Shown here in pieces: positions 53,945 through 62,827 of a stretch of 64,000 nucleotides of DNA. The position numbers were made by a program, and so were the translations under genes. The notes beneath the pieces were generated by a model, which was given only the letters and a program-made list of their open reading frames with translations, did no database searches and had not been told where the DNA came from. How positions within the stretch are numbered: position 1 is the stretch's first letter; each line of letters starts with the position of its first letter. The DNA is from Sva-07 sp963728195. Lineage in GTDB: Bacteria; Actinomycetota; Acidimicrobiia; Acidimicrobiales; Ilumatobacteraceae. Location: positions 186,001 to 250,000 of the forward strand of contig CAVSIX010000017.1 of the NCBI GenBank assembly GCA_963728195.1. The letters are read 5' to 3'.

Positions 53945-54663
53945 TGCGGGGCTCCGTCATCATTCGCCGACCCGCTGCTCGACTCGGGCCGGCCGCCGAT
54001 GCGCGAGGCCGCGACGCCGAACATCGATGCGAGGATCGGCACACCGGGCGGCGTGAACGGGATCAGCATCAGGGCGATCAGCCCACCGGCGATTGCGGTC
54101 TGCCGCTGCGGTGTCGACGACAGGCGCGGCCACAACAGTGCAAGGAAGGCCGCTGGTCCAGCAGCGTCGAGTCCCAGTTCGGTGATCAGGTCACCGGCAC
54201 CGGCAAAAGCGACATGGCCGAGGATCGTCGTCAGGTTCCAGACCACGAAGACGCCGATGCCGGCGACGAGATAGCCGTAGCGGCGCCAGCGCTGCTCGGC
54301 CTGAGCGGCGCCGACGGCCGTCGACTCGTCGATCATCAGCTGCGACATGGCGGCACGCTGCCACCATGCGCCGAACAGGGCCGGCGCCATGATGACCCCG
54401 AACGCAAGCGATCGGACGTTGAGGAGCAACCCGGCGATCGCCGCCGAGGTGACCGAGCCTCCGTCTCCGAGGATCTCGACGGCGGCGAACTGCGAGCTGC
54501 CCCCGAAGACGAGTGCCGAGTAGCCGATCGCCTGCAGCAGCGACAACCCTGCTGTCGCCGCAGCGGCACCGAAGACGATGCCGAACGGTGCCACCGCGGC
54601 GACGATCGACGCCGCTTGACGGTGGATCAGCCGCCTGCGTGCTGCGTCGTCGACCTCCTCCAC
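53941..54663 (-). CDS. azlC: AzlC-family branched-chain amino-acid exporter
   Basis: A 240-residue membrane protein with about six to seven helices. The beginning, RQAASIVAAVAPFGIVFGAAAATAGLSLLQAIGYSALVFGGSSQFAAVEILGDGGS, is characteristic of AzlC. Start: the longer frame to 54783 runs through the opposite-strand trmB coding sequence, and no in-frame start lies before GTG 54663, so I choose that. Coupled to azlD. The substrate class, branched-chain amino acids, comes from the family. Confidence 0.85.
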   Translation of the reverse strand: MEEVDDAARRRLIHRQAASIVAAVAPFGIVFGAAAATAGLSLLQAIGYSALVFGGSSQFAAVEILGDGGSVTSAAIAGLLLNVRSLAFGVIMAPALFGAWWQRAAMSQLMIDESTAVGAAQAEQRWRRYGYLVAGIGVFVVWNLTTILGHVAFAGAGDLITELGLDAAGPAAFLALLWPRLSSTPQRQTAIAGGLIALMLIPFTPPGVPILASMFGVAASRIGGRPESSSGSANDDGAPQ

Positions 54664-54697
54664 GGTGCGCAGTCTGGCGCCGGTAGCGTCCGACGAC

Positions 54698-55429
54698 GTG
54701 TTCGTGACGGGTGGTGACGGTGCTCGGTCCGTGCGTCGGCCGGCGGCGTCGTTCAAGGTGCGCCGGCGTTCGCTGTCGCCCAAGCGTCAGGCGGAATTCG
54801 ACGAGTGGATCGTCCGGTGGGGCCTCGACGTCGAGGGGCCCGTGCTCGACTGGTCGGAGGTGTTCGGAGGCGGCCTGCGTGAACCGCACGACGTCGTGCT
54901 CGACATCGGCTTCGGCCACGGCGAGTCGACGATCGCCATGGCTGCCGTCCAGCCCGAACTCGATGTGATCGGTGTGGAGGTCCACACGCCCGGTGTGGTG
55001 ACCGTGCTCGATGCGATCGAGCACCGCGACCTGCACCACATCCGTGTCGTGCACGGCGACGTGCTGGCGTTCCTCGATCGGATCGCGCCGAAGTCGCTCG
55101 CCGGCGTGCGCATCTACTTCCCCGACCCGTGGACGAAGCGCCGCAACTTCCACCGACGCCTCGTCGGTCCGGACGTCGTCGCCGCTCTCGCCGACCGCCT
55201 GCGCATCGACGGGCAGTTGCATCTCGCCACCGACATCGCCGACTATGCGGAGGCGATGCGACAGGTCTGTGACGCCGAGCCCCGGTTGACCGGCGGCGTC
55301 ATCGCCCGCCCCCACTGGCGTCCGCTCACCCGTTTCGAACAGCGCGGCCTCGATGCCGGCCGCTCCCCGACCGACCTCCTCTACACCCGGACCGTTACGT
55401 CCGGGGTCAGACCCCAGGCGTCACGGTGA
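54698..55429 (+). CDS. trmB: tRNA (guanine-N7-)-methyltransferase
   Basis: A 243-residue SAM-dependent methyltransferase that makes m7G46 in tRNA. The SAM motif is VVLDIGFGHGESTIAMAAVQP; the family motif YFPDPWTKRRNFHRR is intact, as is TDIADYAEAMRQ. The natural family end is near LLYTRTV; here the last roughly 10 residues (TSGVRPQASR) come from the R4 palindrome (55392-55426), so the element has extended or replaced the original 3' end. GTG 54698 is chosen; TAGCGT lies 8 nt before it. Confidence 0.92.
   Translation: MFVTGGDGARSVRRPAASFKVRRRSLSPKRQAEFDEWIVRWGLDVEGPVLDWSEVFGGGLREPHDVVLDIGFGHGESTIAMAAVQPELDVIGVEVHTPGVVTVLDAIEHRDLHHIRVVHGDVLAFLDRIAPKSLAGVRIYFPDPWTKRRNFHRRLVGPDVVAALADRLRIDGQLHLATDIADYAEAMRQVCDAEPRLTGGVIARPHWRPLTRFEQRGLDAGRSPTDLLYTRTVTSGVRPQASR
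55392..55426. repeat. R4 palindrome inside the 3' end of trmB
   Basis: A 35-bp dyad with 17-nt arms around A55409, 14 of 17 pairing, core GGGGTCAGACCCC. It encodes the final residues of TrmB in frame; the stop codon begins directly after the element. Its reverse complement matches the element at 39707-39741. It may serve as the terminator of trmB. Confidence 0.75.
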
Positions 55430-55544
55430 CCGAGCACGTGACGCGCCAACTCCTCGGTACACCGCACTCGCGCGCATTGACGCAACTCGGCAGTTCCTTC
55501 CGACTCGGCCATCGCGGCTCCATCGACGACACCGTACGGGTCGA

Positions 55545-56789
55545 TCAGGAGACCGGCGTCGGGGTCTTCGCGCTGAGTTCCTCGAACGTGTCGATCCGGC
55601 GGATCGACGGGAACACGACGGCGAAGCTTCCCGCGATCACCATGGTGATCAGGCCACCTCCCGCGATCGCCCACGGCACGCCGAACATCCGCGCGGCCAC
55701 CCCGCTCTCGAAGGCGCCCAGCTCGTTCGACGCACCGATGAACACGCCTTCGACCGCGCTGACCCGGCCGAGCTGATCGTCGGGGGTGACCAGCGGGACG
55801 ATCGAGCCCCGGATGAACATCGACACCATGTCGGCGGCCGAGATCACCACCAGGGAGACGAACGCGACCGCGTAGTTGCCGGTGAGGCCGAACACCATCG
55901 TGCCCAGCCCGAAGACCGCCACGACGCTCAGCAACGTGGGCCCGACCCGGCGGGTGATCGGACGAGTGGCCAACCAGACCGCCATGACGGCGGCACCGAT
56001 TCCCGGCGCCGCGCGCAGCCAGCCGTAGGCGATGTCGCCGACGCCCAGACGTTCGCTGGCGACCACCGGGATCAGCGCGATCGCTCCGCCGAACAGCACA
56101 GCGAACAGGTCGAGCGAGATCGTGCCCAGCACGACCGGTGTCCTGCGAACGAACCGCAGCCCCTCCAGTGCGGTGTGCAGTGTCGGTCGATCGGTGATGC
56201 GTTCGGGTTCGCGGGCGTACACGATCGTCAGGATCGGGATGATCGCGGCGAATTCGAGTGTCGCCGCCAGTGCGTACGCCTCGCTGGGACCGACCGAGTA
56301 GAGGAACCCACCGATCACGGGGCCGACGATCGCGGACGCCGTGAACGTCGCCGTCCAGAGCGCAACGACCTGCGGGAACAGTTCCGGCGGCGTGAGCAGT
56401 GGCGCGATCGAGCGTCGTGCCGGCCCGATCATCGCGTCGGCAGCACCGAACACGAACGCGATCGCGAACAGGGGCCACACGGTGCCGGGTGCGATCTGGC
56501 TGTAGACGAGGAACGCGAGTGCGCACCCGACGCGTCCCAGCAGGAACAACGCCGTCACCCGCCGGCGGTCGAACCGGTCGGCCACCCAGCCGCTGACGAG
56601 CACGAGCAACACCGCCGGCACGAACTGGGCGAGGCCGATGAACCCGATGGAGAGTGCGTCACCCGAGACGTCGAAGGCCTGCTTGAACAGCACGGTGACG
56701 AGGATGTTCAGCCCGATCGCCGCCAACGCCGTCGACAACAGGTACCGGCGCACGGCCGGGTACTGCAGGACGTCGCGAGCGTTGGGCAC
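55545..56789 (-). CDS. Major facilitator superfamily transporter (DHA-type)
   Basis: A 414-residue protein with twelve helices. The loop 2-3 motif is seen as GWVADRFDRRRVTALFLLGRVG, and GPARRSIAPLLTPPELFPQV follows, a pattern of the drug:H+ antiporter/EntS-like group of MFS proteins. Probably exports a hydrophobic compound or siderophore. Start is GTG 56789 in an R1-containing divergent gap shared with the pirin gene. Gap to trmB (55430-55544) holds no further gene. Confidence 0.87.
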   Translation of the reverse strand: MPNARDVLQYPAVRRYLLSTALAAIGLNILVTVLFKQAFDVSGDALSIGFIGLAQFVPAVLLVLVSGWVADRFDRRRVTALFLLGRVGCALAFLVYSQIAPGTVWPLFAIAFVFGAADAMIGPARRSIAPLLTPPELFPQVVALWTATFTASAIVGPVIGGFLYSVGPSEAYALAATLEFAAIIPILTIVYAREPERITDRPTLHTALEGLRFVRRTPVVLGTISLDLFAVLFGGAIALIPVVASERLGVGDIAYGWLRAAPGIGAAVMAVWLATRPITRRVGPTLLSVVAVFGLGTMVFGLTGNYAVAFVSLVVISAADMVSMFIRGSIVPLVTPDDQLGRVSAVEGVFIGASNELGAFESGVAARMFGVPWAIAGGGLITMVIAGSFAVVFPSIRRIDTFEELSAKTPTPVS

Positions 56790-56827
56790 TGCGGCAACCT
56801 ACCGACCCCGGCTCGCGACCCGACTCT

Positions 56828-56882
56828 GCCGGAAAATGCCTCGAACGTCGCGCTCAGCGCGACATTCGAGGCAGATTTCGGG
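56828..56882. repeat. R1 palindromic element, copy 2, in the MFS/pirin divergent gap
   Basis: A 55-bp dyad with 27-nt arms around C56855, 22 of 27 pairing. The centre GTCGCGCTCAGCGCGAC is a perfect palindrome. It is the inverted relative of the 4645-4699 element. It lies 38 bp from the MFS start and 63 bp from the pirin start. As in copy 1, it sits between two divergently transcribed genes. Confidence 0.75.
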
Positions 56883-56909
56883 TCGGTGAGGCCGCGCGCC
56901 GCTCGTTCG

Positions 56910-56939
56910 TTGCGCTCGCAAGAATCCCTGGGGTACACT
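56910..56939 (+). promoter_or_regulatory. Promoter of the pirin gene
   Basis: TTGCGC (56910-56915), an 18-bp spacer and TACACT (56934-56939) give a recognisable promoter. The ATG lies 6 nt downstream, after GGGAGG. Transcription would start at or beside the ATG, even though a Shine-Dalgarno-like GGGAGG sits immediately before it. Confidence 0.6.
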
Positions 56940-56945
56940 GGGAGG

Positions 56946-57998
56946 ATGACCGGAGCACTCCTCCAGACGTTTCCCCTCGGTGCGCAGTGGCCGACGATCG
57001 ACCCGTTCCTGTTCTGCGCCCACCACCGCGACGACTACCCCTCGGGCACCGTCGACCTCGGCCCCGATGCCCCACTCGACGGTCGAGACCTCGGCATGGA
57101 CTTCGCCGGCGTCGACGGGTGGAACATGTACCACGGCTCGACGGTGCCCGGCTTCCCCCAGCACCCTCATCGGGGCTTCGAGACGGTCACCTACGTGCGC
57201 ACCGGATTCTGCGACCACAGCGATTCGCTCGGCGCCACGGCGAGGTTCGGGCGTGGCGACACCCAGTGGATGACCGCCGGGAAGGGCATCGTCCACTGCG
57301 AGATGTTCCCGCTGCTGTCCGCCGACGAACCCAACCCGCTCGAGTTGTTCCAGATCTGGCTGAACCTGCCCGCCGCCGACAAGATGGTCGAGCCGTACTT
57401 CACGATGCTGTGGAGTCACGAGACACCCACGGTGGTCGTCGCTTCGGGTGAGGGCGACGCCCTCGTCGACATCACGGTGATCGCCGGTTCGCTCGACAGC
57501 GCAGCGGCGCCGACCCCGCCCCCCAACTCGTGGGCGTCGAAGGCCGAGGCCGACGTGGCGATCTGGCACCTGCGTTTCGATCCCGGCGCGCGCTGGACCA
57601 TGCCAGCAGCGGGACCGGACTCGCACCGCCTGCTCTACGCCTTCGCTGGCTCGTGGTTGACCGTCGACGGAGAACGGCTCGACGCCGGCAACGGTGCCGC
57701 GATCGATCCTGGTCGCTCCCTCGAACTCGTCGCCGGACACGACGGCGTCGAGTGCATGGTGCTGCAGGGCCGCCCCATCGGTGAGCCGGTCGCCCAGTAC
57801 GGGCCGTTCGTGATGAACACCCAGGCCGAGATCCGCCAGGCGTTCGAGGACTACCGCCGCACCCAGTTCGGCGGCTGGCCATGGGGCTCCGACGACCCCG
57901 ACCACGGACCGCGACCCCGCCGGTTCGCCCGCCACGCTGACGGCCGCGTCGAGGAGTTCGACGTCGAACCGGTGACGGCCCCACCCACCCACGCCTGA
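56946..57998 (+). CDS. Pirin family protein
   Basis: A 350-residue bicupin. The N-terminal metal-binding cupin shows HPHRGFETVTYVRTG, then GIVHCEMF, supplying the His and Glu ligands. The C-terminal cupin is less conserved. Pirins act as quercetinases or redox-sensitive cofactors. The C-terminal tail from about residue 300 (PWGSDDPDHGPRPRRFARHADGRVEEFDVEP) is a typical pirin-like ending. It shares its upstream region with the MFS gene and follows R1 copy 2. Confidence 0.9.
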   Translation: MTGALLQTFPLGAQWPTIDPFLFCAHHRDDYPSGTVDLGPDAPLDGRDLGMDFAGVDGWNMYHGSTVPGFPQHPHRGFETVTYVRTGFCDHSDSLGATARFGRGDTQWMTAGKGIVHCEMFPLLSADEPNPLELFQIWLNLPAADKMVEPYFTMLWSHETPTVVVASGEGDALVDITVIAGSLDSAAAPTPPPNSWASKAEADVAIWHLRFDPGARWTMPAAGPDSHRLLYAFAGSWLTVDGERLDAGNGAAIDPGRSLELVAGHDGVECMVLQGRPIGEPVAQYGPFVMNTQAEIRQAFEDYRRTQFGGWPWGSDDPDHGPRPRRFARHADGRVEEFDVEPVTAPPTHA

Positions 57999-58024
57999 AC
58001 CTCCCCCTGATCGCCCCTCCTTCC

Positions 58025-58076
58025 CGTTCGTGTTGCATTCCCGGTGGGCCGGGTCACCAGAATCCTCACGCAAACG
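58025..58076. repeat. R2 palindromic element, copy D
   Basis: A 52-bp imperfect inverted repeat, CGTTCGTGTTGCATTCCCGG at the left and CTCACGCAAACG at the right. It begins 26 nt after the pirin stop and ends 22 nt before the methyltransferase ATG. Same orientation as copy C, opposite to A and B. Confidence 0.8.
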
Positions 58077-58098
58077 TCGTTGGCGCGAGACTCGAAAA

Positions 58099-58695
58099 AT
58101 GGACAGCACACATTGGGACGAGCGGTACTCGACGAGTGAACTGATCTGGACCGGACGCGCCAACCAGTTCGTCGAGACACATCTCACCGAACTGCGACCC
58201 GGCACTGCGATCGATCTCGGCGCCGGCGAAGGACGCAACGCCGTGTGGCTCGCATCTCGAGGGTGGACCGTCACCGCAGTCGACTTCTCGCAGGTCGGCC
58301 TCGACAAGGCACAACGCCTGGCCGAGGATCACGGCGTCGAGATCACCACCGTGTGCGCCGACGCCACGAGCTGGGTGCCGGATGCACCGGTCGATCTCGT
58401 CGTGTTGTCGTACCTCCAGCTGCCGGCCGATCAGCAGCGAGTGGTCCTCGAGCACGCAGCGACGTGGCTGAACGCTGGTGGCACGCTGCTCGTGATCGCC
58501 CACGACCGCTCGAACGTCGAACACGGCTACGGCGGACCGCCGTCCGAGGACGTCTGCTATGCGGTCGACGACACCGTCGCCGCGCTGGCCGGCCTCGAGG
58601 TCACGACGGCCGAAGTGGCCGAGCGCCACGTCGACACGCCCGACGGCACCAGAACCGCACTCGACACGCTCGTCATCGCACAGCGGCCGCTCTGA
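58099..58695 (+). CDS. Class I SAM-dependent methyltransferase
   Basis: A 198-residue Rossmann methyltransferase. SAM motif I is AIDLGAGEGRNAVWLASRGW, the acidic end of beta-2 is in TAVDFSQVGLDKA and motif II is VCADATSW; LVVLSYLQL follows. It resembles TehB/UbiE-like small methyltransferases. Substrate unknown. No Shine-Dalgarno is seen before the ATG; GCGCGAGACT lies 4-6 nt upstream, as before the amidohydrolase start at 48746. The 3' end overlaps convergent purK by 23 bp. Confidence 0.87.
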   Translation: MDSTHWDERYSTSELIWTGRANQFVETHLTELRPGTAIDLGAGEGRNAVWLASRGWTVTAVDFSQVGLDKAQRLAEDHGVEITTVCADATSWVPDAPVDLVVLSYLQLPADQQRVVLEHAATWLNAGGTLLVIAHDRSNVEHGYGGPPSEDVCYAVDDTVAALAGLEVTTAEVAERHVDTPDGTRTALDTLVIAQRPL

Positions 58696-59806
58696 GTTCG
58701 AGTGCTCGGGCGGCGGCCACGTTGCCCGCCGGCGCCGTCACCGTGAGATGGCCCATCTTGCGCCCAGGCCGCGGCTGGGACTTGCCGTAGAGGTGCAGTT
58801 TGGCGCAGGGATCGTCGAGCACGACCGTCCAGTCGGGATCTCCGCCCTCCCAGAGATCACCGAGCAGGTTGACCATTGCGATCGACGGTGCGGTCATCGC
58901 GGTCGATCCGAGTCCGAGACCACACACCGCTCGAACCTGCTGCTCGTACTGACTGGTCACACTTGCGTCGAGCGTCCAGTGACCACTGTTGTGCGGCCGA
59001 GGCGCGAGCTCGTTGATCAGCAGGCCACCGTCGACGACGAAGAGTTCCACCGCCAGTACGCCCACGTAGCCGAGCGCATCGGAGATCGCCATCGCGAGAC
59101 CCACGGCGCGGTCGGCGAGCCTGGCCGGGATCGCTGCGGGCACGACCGACAGATCGAGAATGCCGTCGACGTGGCGGTTCTCGGACACCGGCCAGGCCTC
59201 GACGTCGCCCGCTGCAGTGCGACCGACGATCACGCTCAGTTCGGTTTCCAGATCGAGGCGGCGTTCGACGACGCAGGCGACGCCGCCGAGCTCGGCCCAC
59301 GCCGCCAGGGTCTCGGCCACGCCGGACACCGATCGTTGGCCCTTGCCGTCGTAGCCCAGGCGAGCGGTCTTGACGATCGCGCCGGAGTCGACCAGCGAGA
59401 TGTCGACCATCGGGTCGTCACCCTCGAGCACCTGGTGCGGCCCGACGGGGAACCCGTTCTCGACGAGGAAGCGCTTCTCCTCGATGCGGTCCTGTGCGAC
59501 ACGCACCGCGGACGGCGACGGTGCGACGACCACGGTGCCGGCGAGTTCGTCGAGTGCGGCGGCCGGTGGATTCTCGAACTCGGTGGTGACCGCATCGCAA
59601 TCGAGTGCCAGGCGACGCAACGCCTGCGGATCGTCGTACGCGGCGACCAGATGCTCGTGGGCCAGCAGACCCGCCGGCGCCGAGGGATCAGGATCGAGCA
59701 CGATCGTGCGGTATCCCATCGTCGCGGCGGCCATCACGGCATAGCGGCCGAGCTGGCCACCGCCGAGGATCCCCAACGTGGCCGGGGGGACGATTCCGGC
59801 CGTCAT
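58673..59806 (-). CDS. purK: 5-(carboxyamino)imidazole ribonucleotide synthase
   Basis: A 377-residue ATP-grasp enzyme of de novo purine synthesis, converting AIR, bicarbonate and ATP to N5-CAIR. The N-terminal GILGGGQLGRYAVMAAATMGY and the ATP-grasp part with VKTARLGYDGKGQ and NELAPRPHNSGHWT are diagnostic. It follows purE with an ATGA overlap, and the two act in sequence. Confidence 0.95.
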   Translation of the reverse strand: MTAGIVPPATLGILGGGQLGRYAVMAAATMGYRTIVLDPDPSAPAGLLAHEHLVAAYDDPQALRRLALDCDAVTTEFENPPAAALDELAGTVVVAPSPSAVRVAQDRIEEKRFLVENGFPVGPHQVLEGDDPMVDISLVDSGAIVKTARLGYDGKGQRSVSGVAETLAAWAELGGVACVVERRLDLETELSVIVGRTAAGDVEAWPVSENRHVDGILDLSVVPAAIPARLADRAVGLAMAISDALGYVGVLAVELFVVDGGLLINELAPRPHNSGHWTLDASVTSQYEQQVRAVCGLGLGSTAMTAPSIAMVNLLGDLWEGGDPDWTVVLDDPCAKLHLYGKSQPRPGRKMGHLTVTAPAGNVAAARALELRAAAVR

Positions 59807-60309
59807 GGGTTCCCGGTCGGCGGCAGTTCGGACGTCGCCGCTGCGTCTCGGCGCTCGGCCCGATACGCGGCGAGCGCCGCCGCCAGCGCCGGATCATCCA
59901 GTGCGAGCAGCGCGACGGCGAACAACGCAGCGTTCGTCGCGCCGGCTCCGCCGATCGCGAACGTCGCCACCGGGACGCCCGCCGGCATCTGCACGATCGA
60001 GTACAGCGAGTCCTGACCCGACAGGTGGTGCGACGGCACCGGCACACCGAGCACGGGCACTGTCGTCTTCGCGGCCAGCATCCCCGGGAGGTGGGCGGCG
60101 CCGCCGGCACCGGCGATGATGGCGCGCAGACCGCGGTCGATCGCTGCGTCGGCGTAGGCGAACATCTCGTCGGGCATCCGGTGAGCACTCACCACGCGCG
60201 CCTCGTGGGCGACACCGAACGACTCGAGGATCTCCACGGCCCTCGACATCGTGGGCCAGTCGCTCGACGACCCCATGACGACACCGACGACGGCAGTGGT
60301 TGCGGACAC
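59803..60309 (-). CDS. purE: N5-CAIR mutase
   Basis: A 168-residue enzyme converting N5-CAIR to CAIR. The beginning VVGVVMGSSSDWPTMSRAVEIL and VSAHRMPDEMFAYA, GAGGAAHLPGMLAA and VPVPSHHLSGQDSLYSIVQMPAGVPVATFAIG are characteristic; His in SAHRMP is catalytic. Start is GTG 60309. The longer frame upstream is the opposite strand of the next gene. Confidence 0.95.
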   Translation of the reverse strand: MSATTAVVGVVMGSSSDWPTMSRAVEILESFGVAHEARVVSAHRMPDEMFAYADAAIDRGLRAIIAGAGGAAHLPGMLAAKTTVPVLGVPVPSHHLSGQDSLYSIVQMPAGVPVATFAIGGAGATNAALFAVALLALDDPALAAALAAYRAERRDAAATSELPPTGNP

Positions 60310-60341
60310 GCCGGAAGCGTAGGCGCTCGTGCGCCGTCGGA

Positions 60342-62744
60342 TCAGATCAGCTGGCGGCGTTCGCACAGCTTCAGCGCGATGAGTCCGGGGATGGTCGGGA
60401 ACCAGTAGTTGACCAACCGGAAGAGCAGCACGGCTGCCCAGGCGGTCGCCTCGTCGACACCGGCGCCGGTCAGCACGAACGCCAGCGCCGCCTCGATCGC
60501 ACCGACACCGCCGGGGGTCGGCACCGCCGACGCCACCGTGTTGGCGATCATGTACAAGGCGCCCAGCTGGGCGAACGAGAGGTCGATCTCGAAGGCCCGA
60601 CACGCCAGCACGAACGCCACGATCGTGGACATCTTCGCGATCGCCTGGCCGCCGAAGAGCAACGACAGCTTCGTCGGGCGGCGTGCGAGTTCGCCGAAGT
60701 CGTGCTTGATCTTGGCGAAGCTCGACCGCACGAACCCGACGACCCATCGACGCAGTTTCGGCGTCGCAGCGATCACGATCGCGGCGATCGCGGCGGTGGC
60801 GACGAAAACGGCGATCAGCGACACATCCAGGCCGCCGCCTTCGTTCAGATCCACGCCACCCGTCGGGTCGGAGCTGGACCAGAGCATGAAGAACACGAAG
60901 AACACGACCTGCACGACGCCGCTGGCAGCCGACGTCAGCCCGACCGCCGCAGTGGCCACCGTGACGTCGGTTCCCCCCTTCTGGAGGTACCGGATACGCA
61001 TCGCCATCCCGCCGGCGTTCATCGGAGTGAACCGGTTGAGGAACGACTGCCCGAACATCACGATCGTCGCTTCGCCGAGCGCGATCGGACGCACCACAGA
61101 GCCCGACAGTGACATGGCGCCACCGACCGTGCCGAGGAGCGTGACGATCGCAATCGGCACGACCCACATCCAGTTGAGGTCGGACATCGCGCTGGTGATG
61201 TCGGACCAGTTGGAGGCGAGCGACAGCACGAAATACGCCAACACTGCGAACCCGAGCCAGGTGACGAGCTTGGCGACACTGATGCGTTCGAGTTCGACGA
61301 GTTCCACCTCGTCGACTCCGAGCCGTAGCTGCAGCCCAGTTCGCAGGTCGTCGACGAAATGCTTCGGCCTGCGGGCATCGCGCCGGGCGTGGGCGGGCAG
61401 CGCAGGGAGCTGCACCAAGGGCAGCGTCGCCTCGAGGTCAGCGGCGCTGGCATTGCGGACCGCGGCGTCGAGAGCACGGTCCTGACCGACGACGAGTGCG
61501 GTCGACACGAGCAGCTCGGCGCGATCGATCGCCCGCGATGCTGGGCTGGACGCGAGCAATGCGGTGTCGAGTCCGATGATCGTCGCAGTGTCGCCGTCGA
61601 TGACGAGGTGATCGCGCCGCAACGAGCGATGCGCCATCCGGGCATCGTGGAGGCGACCGACCTGGCGCCACAGGTCGTCGAGCGCAGCGTCGCTGACCTG
61701 ATCGCCGTCCAACTCGCCGAGCGAACGACCCGGCGGGGAGGCGACGACGATGATCGCACTGTCGCGATCGGTGGGTGCGACCGACAGCACCGGTGCGACC
61801 CGCGTACCGGCACGTTCGGCCATCGTCGTCGCCAGCGCGAGCTGTGCCGCTCGCACCCTCGGCTTGACCGACAGCCGTTGTTCGTCGACGTCGCGGACGA
61901 GGATCGAGCGCATCACTCGGGCGAACAGCTCGATGTCGCGGTCGTCCTGGTCGAGGTAGAACACCTCGACGTCGCGGCCGCCTGCGCGGCCGCGGTAGAC
62001 GCGGAAGTCCCGGACGATCGCCTCGTCACCGAGTTCGTCGACGTCGAAGCCCCCCGCCGCGAGCCCCGCTCGCAGCGTGGCCGAACCCGGTCGCCGCTGT
62101 GGCGAACCGAATGCGACGAGCATCGCCGAGCCGACACAGCTGCCGAGCACGACGGTGACGAGAATGCTCACCGGCGCCTGCGTTGCGGTGATCACCCGGA
62201 CGCCGGCGGTGACCCAGACCGCGATCCAGGCCACCTTGCGCCACGATGCGGTCATCATCGGCGAAGCGGCAGTGGCACCGGCGACGAGCGCCGCGAGGTA
62301 GGCCGTCGAGGGGAAGTCCGTGGCGAGGAACGACTCCGACGGCAGGTCGGTGATCGACGTCGGCGGTGCCGCCCGATTCAGCCAGTCGGTGAGCATCAGC
62401 ATGACGACGCCACCGACGACGCCCGACCCGACGACGAGCAACGCTGCCGCACGCGTGCGCCGGACGAGCAGCCAGATGACCACCACCACTGGCACCGCCA
62501 GGATCGCGAGCTGCGCGAGGCCGACCAGTGCGTAGCGCACCGTGCGCGGCATCCGCACGAAGAGGTCGATCAGATCGATCGAGACGTTGGTGAGCGCCGC
62601 AGGGAACGCTGCGGTGAGCACGAGCACCACGACGAGCGCACTGAATCGCATGCCCAGCCGCGCGACGTCGACCGGGTGACGCTGCCACTCGCGCCGGTCG
62701 CCTTCGCCCAGCGGGGCTTCGACCAGGGCGGTGCTCACGGCCAC
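60342..62744 (-). CDS. Membrane protein with pseudokinase domain and LPG-synthase-like transmembrane domain
   Basis: An 800-residue protein. An N-terminal region has about seven helices to about residue 230. A cytoplasmic part of about 235-465 shows kinase-like motifs (GRSLGELDGDQVS, LHDARMAHRSLRRDHLVIDGDTATIIGLDTALL). The C-terminal region has eight or so helices of the lysylphosphatidylglycerol synthase transmembrane (UPF0104) type, FGQSFLNRFTPMNAGGMAMRIRYLQKGG and PGGVGAIEAALAFVLTGAGVDEATAWAAVLLFRLVNYWFPTIPG. In the kinase-like loop, HRD is HRS and DFG is replaced by GLD, so phosphotransfer activity is doubtful. It lacks the aminoacyl-transferase domain of MprF. Start GTG 62744; GTG 62738 is also possible. 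It probably moves or senses lipid. Confidence 0.82.
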   Translation of the reverse strand: MAVSTALVEAPLGEGDRREWQRHPVDVARLGMRFSALVVVLVLTAAFPAALTNVSIDLIDLFVRMPRTVRYALVGLAQLAILAVPVVVVIWLLVRRTRAAALLVVGSGVVGGVVMLMLTDWLNRAAPPTSITDLPSESFLATDFPSTAYLAALVAGATAASPMMTASWRKVAWIAVWVTAGVRVITATQAPVSILVTVVLGSCVGSAMLVAFGSPQRRPGSATLRAGLAAGGFDVDELGDEAIVRDFRVYRGRAGGRDVEVFYLDQDDRDIELFARVMRSILVRDVDEQRLSVKPRVRAAQLALATTMAERAGTRVAPVLSVAPTDRDSAIIVVASPPGRSLGELDGDQVSDAALDDLWRQVGRLHDARMAHRSLRRDHLVIDGDTATIIGLDTALLASSPASRAIDRAELLVSTALVVGQDRALDAAVRNASAADLEATLPLVQLPALPAHARRDARRPKHFVDDLRTGLQLRLGVDEVELVELERISVAKLVTWLGFAVLAYFVLSLASNWSDITSAMSDLNWMWVVPIAIVTLLGTVGGAMSLSGSVVRPIALGEATIVMFGQSFLNRFTPMNAGGMAMRIRYLQKGGTDVTVATAAVGLTSAASGVVQVVFFVFFMLWSSSDPTGGVDLNEGGGLDVSLIAVFVATAAIAAIVIAATPKLRRWVVGFVRSSFAKIKHDFGELARRPTKLSLLFGGQAIAKMSTIVAFVLACRAFEIDLSFAQLGALYMIANTVASAVPTPGGVGAIEAALAFVLTGAGVDEATAWAAVLLFRLVNYWFPTIPGLIALKLCERRQLI

Positions 62745-62827
62745 ATCATGCCCGACGCGGGGTGCCCCGCCCGAACGATCGTGGCTGTCGGCGCCGATGC
62801 CCTCTGGAAGATCGTCGGAGACTCGGG

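Noticed and set aside
55353..56945. Upstream extension of the pirin gene frame (to 881 residues)
   Set aside because: The upstream part is antisense to the MFS gene. Pirin begins at 56946, with a promoter just before it.
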